Source: Cellulomonas sp.
GTDB lineage: Bacteria > Actinomycetota > Actinomycetes > Actinomycetales > Cellulomonadaceae
Reading direction: 5' to 3'
Length of the DNA: 17,099 nt
NCBI GenBank assembly: GCA_027451305.1
Contig: DAIDJQ010000111.1
Coordinates: 1-17,099, forward strand
Part shown: positions 15,000-17,099 of the stretch, piece by piece
How the letters are laid out: every line of letters begins with the position of its first letter
Numbering within the stretch: position 1 is the stretch's first letter
Position numbers and translations under genes: made by a program
Notes under the pieces: model-generated
What the model saw: the letters and a program-made list of their open reading frames with translations, nothing else
What the model was told of the DNA's origin: nothing
Database searches by the model: none

Positions 15000-15991
15000 C
15001 GGGTCTCCCCCACTAGGGCAAGGGTTTCGGTGGCCGGCATCGGGTCGACGGCCTCACCGAGTCCGGCGAGGTAGTGCTGGGCGTCCAGCGCCGCGGAGCA
15101 GCCGGAACCGGCGGCGGTGATCGCCTGCCGGTAGGTGTGGTCCACGACGTCACCGCACGCGAACACCCCGGTCAGGTTGGTGGCGGTGGTGCGGCCGACG
15201 ACCTTGACGTACCCGTTCTCGTCGAGCTCGACCTGGCCGACCAGCAGCTCGGTGCGCGGCACGTGGCCGATCGCGACGAACAGCCCGCCCGCCGGCAGCT
15301 GCCGGCTCTCGCCGGTCACCGTGTCCCGCAGCACCACGCCGGTCACCTTGTCGGCACCCTCGATGCCGACGACCTCGGAGTTCCAGGCGAACCGGATCTT
15401 CGGGTCGTTGTTCGCGCGGTCGGCCATGACCTTCGACGCCCGCAGCTGGTCACGGCGGTGCACCATCGTCACCGTCCGGCCGAACCGGGTGAGGAACGTG
15501 GCCTCCTCGACGGCCGAGTCGCCGCCGCCGACCACCACGATGTCCTGGTCCCGGAAGAAGAACCCGTCGCAGGTCGCGCACCACGAGACGCCGCGGCCGG
15601 ACAGCCGCTTCTCGTCGGTGAGGCCCAACTCACGGTAGGCGGAGCCGGTGGACAGGATCACGGCGCGGGCGCGGTACGTGTCGCCGCTGCCGGTGACGAT
15701 CTTCTTGACCGGGCCGGTCAGGTCGAGGGAGGTGGCGTCGTCCCAGACGACCTCGGCACCGAACCTCTCGGCCTGCTTCTGCATGGCCTCCATCAGCTCG
15801 GGCCCCTGGATGCCCTCGGGGAAGCCGGGGAAGTTCTCCACCTCGGTGGTGTTCATCAGCGCACCGCCGGCGGTCACCGAGCCGGCGATGACGACGGGCG
15901 CGAGCCCGGCGCGTGCGGCGTAGATGGCGGCGGTGTAACCGGCCGGCCCGGAACCGACGACGACGACGTCACGCACAGGGTGCTCGGTCAT
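14996..15991 (-). CDS. trxB: thioredoxin reductase (NADPH)
   Basis: TrxB passes electrons from NADPH through FAD and a CxxC disulfide to thioredoxin. The 331-residue product has the FAD motif [19 protein letters not shown] (11-29), the redox pair CATC (Cys138 and Cys141), the NADPH motif [12 protein letters not shown] (153-164) with HRR (178-180), and the terminal FAD segment [20 protein letters not shown]. All catalytic residues are intact. ATG 15991 gives the usual [18 protein letters not shown] 15997 (2 residues longer) would overlap the arsC stop as GTGA and is an equal alternative. In ars operons TrxB is expected to regenerate a thiol carrier for arsenate reductase. Confidence 0.96.
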   Translation of the reverse strand: MTEHPVRDVVVVGSGPAGYTAAIYAARAGLAPVVIAGSVTAGGALMNTTEVENFPGFPEGIQGPELMEAMQKQAERFGAEVVWDDATSLDLTGPVKKIVTGSGDTYRARAVILSTGSAYRELGLTDEKRLSGRGVSWCATCDGFFFRDQDIVVVGGGDSAVEEATFLTRFGRTVTMVHRRDQLRASKVMADRANNDPKIRFAWNSEVVGIEGADKVTGVVLRDTVTGESRQLPAGGLFVAIGHVPRTELLVGQVELDENGYVKVVGRTTATNLTGVFACGDVVDHTYRQAITAAGSGCSAALDAQHYLAGLGEAVDPMPATETLALVGETR

Positions 15992-15993
15992 CG

Positions 15994-16416
15994 TCACGCC
16001 AGGACCGGGGCGACGCCCAGCTCGTCAAGCAGGCCCAGGATGCGGGTGCGGATCTCATCGCGGATCGGTCGCACCGCCTCGATGCCCTGCCCGGCCGGGT
16101 CCTCGAGCTGCCAGTCTTCGTAACGCTTGCCGGGGAAGATCGGGCACGCGTCGCCGCACCCCATCGTCACGACGACGTCGGAGGACTGGACGGCCTCGGT
16201 GGTCAGCACCTTCGGGCGCTCGGCCGTGATGTCGACGCCGACCTCGGCCATCGCCGCCACCGCGGCCGGGTTGACCTGGTCGGCGGGCATCGACCCGGCC
16301 GAGCGGACCTCCACCGCTCCACCGGACAGTGCGGACAGGAAGCCGGCCGCCATCTGGGACCGGCCCGCGTTGTGGACGCAGACGAACAGGACGCTGGGCT
16401 TGTCGGTGACGCTCAT
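15994..16416 (-). CDS. arsC: arsenate reductase, low-molecular-weight phosphatase type (CX5R plus GCGDAC)
   Basis: ArsC reduces arsenate to arsenite using a low-molecular-weight tyrosine phosphatase fold. The 140-residue product shows the phosphate-binding loop CVHNAGRS with Cys13 and Arg19, a second cysteine pair in MGCGDACP (Cys87 and Cys91), and the acid Asp107 in DPAG. The MGCGDxCP segment resembles actinobacterial arsenate-mycothiol transferases (Corynebacterium ArsC1/ArsC2) as I recall them, so mycothiol plus mycoredoxin may be the reductant; the pair also leaves thioredoxin coupling possible. ATG 16416 overlaps the preceding arsC-like stop by 4 nt (ATGA). The longer in-frame ORF to 16953 runs antisense or out of frame through the neighbour and is not used. 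Confidence 0.94.
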   Translation of the reverse strand: MSVTDKPSVLFVCVHNAGRSQMAAGFLSALSGGAVEVRSAGSMPADQVNPAAVAAMAEVGVDITAERPKVLTTEAVQSSDVVVTMGCGDACPIFPGKRYEDWQLEDPAGQGIEAVRPIRDEIRTRILGLLDELGVAPVLA

Positions 16417-16835
16417 GAGTGCTCCTCGGTCGTGGTGATCAGGTCGGTGATGAGCGCGGTGATCCGCCGCTCCAGGTGCTCGCGCAGGGGCCGGATGCCG
16501 TCGACGTCCCAGCCGGCCGGGTCGGGCAGGGGCCAGGTCTCGTACCGGACACCGTCGACGACAGGGAGGGCGAGCCCGCGCTTGAGCGCGATGACGACGT
16601 CCGCATCCGCGACAGCCTGGGCGGTCAGCTTGGTCGGCGTGCGCCCGGTCCAGTCGATCCCGGCCTCGGCCAGCGACGCGACGACCTCCTCGCTGACCTG
16701 GTCCTCCGGGTCGATGCCGGCCGACCTCACGCGCAGCTGGTCGCCGCCGCGGGCGGTGGCCAGGCCGGCGGCCAGCTGCGATCGGCCGGCGTTGTGCACG
16801 CAGACGAACAGGACAGTCGGCTTCCGCCCGGTCAC
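16413..16835 (-). CDS. second ArsC-like arsenate reductase / LMW phosphatase, single-Cys form
   Basis: A tandem paralogue of the downstream arsC, also 140 residues, with the same phosphate loop CVHNAGRS (Cys12, Arg18) and Asp105 in DPAG. The region that carries Cys87/Cys91 in the neighbour reads IALKRGLALPVV here, and Cys12 is the only cysteine. It could still attack arsenate but would need an external thiol such as mycothiol to finish the cycle, or it may act as a phosphatase. GTG 16835 overlaps the aquaporin stop by 4 nt (GTGA), and its own stop overlaps the next start (ATGA). Annotation pipelines would usually call it arsenate reductase; the altered cysteine set makes the exact role less sure. 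Confidence 0.88.
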   Translation of the reverse strand: MTGRKPTVLFVCVHNAGRSQLAAGLATARGGDQLRVRSAGIDPEDQVSEEVVASLAEAGIDWTGRTPTKLTAQAVADADVVIALKRGLALPVVDGVRYETWPLPDPAGWDVDGIRPLREHLERRITALITDLITTTEEHS

Positions 16836-17099
16836 GCCGGGATCCCAGCGGTGAGCGCTTCAGCGGTCTCGGCGGGCGACTCGGCCACAGGCGCGTGCTC
16901 TCGCGTACCAGCTGGGTAGAGCCCGACCACAGCAGCGATGCCGAGCACCGCACCTAGTGCCTGCGCGGCGACGAAGGGCGCCACGGATCCAGGGGCGATG
17001 CCCGCGAAGGTGTTGGTGAACACCCGCCCGATCGTGACGGCGGGGTTGGCGAACGACGTCGAGCTGGTGAACCAGTAGGCCGCACCGATCCACGCCCCG
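16832..17099 (-). CDS. aquaporin / MIP-family channel, AqpS-like (N-terminus outside window)
   Basis: These are the last 88 codons of a major intrinsic protein; the frame is open to the right edge and the start is beyond it. The second NPA half-helix is seen as FANPAVTIGR, followed by FTNTFAGIAPGSVAPF and the sixth membrane helix AAQALGAVLGIAAVVGLYP, then a 30-residue soluble tail. The residue after NPA is Val, where water and glycerol channels have the selectivity-filter Arg. As I recall, the arsenite channel AqpS of Sinorhizobium meliloti, which lies in an ars operon, also lacks this Arg. Being first in a tightly overlapping run with two arsC genes, it most likely releases arsenite made by ArsC down its gradient. 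Confidence 0.88.
   Translation of the reverse strand, partial: GAWIGAAYWFTSSTSFANPAVTIGRVFTNTFAGIAPGSVAPFVAAQALGAVLGIAAVVGLYPAGTREHAPVAESPAETAEALTAGIPA

Noticed and set aside
16416..16953. N-terminal extension of arsC through the upstream paralogue
   Set aside because: The extension is an Arg/Pro-rich shadow in another frame of the second ArsC gene; the ATGA junction at 16416 gives a normal 140-residue ArsC.
1..17099. CRISPR array, insertion sequence or phage genes
   Set aside because: No regularly spaced repeats, transposase, integrase or terminal inverted repeats were seen on either strand.

Overview
The window is high-GC DNA (G or C at most third codon positions) from an actinobacterium. 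The gene content and order coaE, rpsA, polA, hotdog thioesterase and ANTAR response regulator, with uvrB nearby, match the conserved actinobacterial block known from Mycobacterium (the Rv1626 to Rv1633 region). The RpsA sequence and the overall layout look like Micrococcales, perhaps Cellulomonadaceae. That last assignment is an impression from memory, not a search result.

Left part (1-12819), chromosomal core. On the minus strand lie a TerC-family membrane protein (cut by the window edge) behind a clear yybP-ykoY manganese riboswitch, uvrB (excision repair), an unrecognised 150-residue protein, coaE (last step of CoA synthesis), rpsA (four-domain ribosomal protein S1) and pfkA (group III phosphofructokinase). 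A methyltransferase on the plus strand points away from pfkA and converges on polA (minus). A PaaI/MenI-like thioesterase (plus) starts 19 bp from the likely polA start. A GNAT acetyltransferase (minus) overlaps the thioesterase tail to tail. Next comes a PdtaR-type ANTAR antiterminator (minus). Three genes here share a TAGG(N)T-like -10 box placed so that transcription would begin at or next to a GTGAGC start, which suggests leaderless mRNAs.

Middle (12893-13241). A 74-nt tRNA-like gene has a CAA (Leu, UUG) anticodon but only a 5-nt variable loop and two stem mismatches. It is followed by about 260 bp with no supported gene.

Right part (13242-17099), an arsenic and thiol-redox operon, all minus strand, read from the right edge: aquaporin (AqpS-like, partial), two ArsC-type arsenate reductases, thioredoxin reductase, a thioredoxin, and a CoA-disulfide-reductase-like flavoprotein. 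The first five genes are joined by 4-nt stop/start overlaps (one of these, arsC to trxB, depends on the start chosen), and the last follows after 36 bp. No ArsB or Acr3 pump is visible, so arsenite may leave through the aquaporin. The most unusual feature is the thioredoxin: its active site reads WFGPC, so the nucleophilic first cysteine is replaced by Phe although a complete CATC thioredoxin reductase sits directly upstream. The operon's position beside a tRNA gene is compatible with horizontal acquisition, but no integrase or att duplication is visible.
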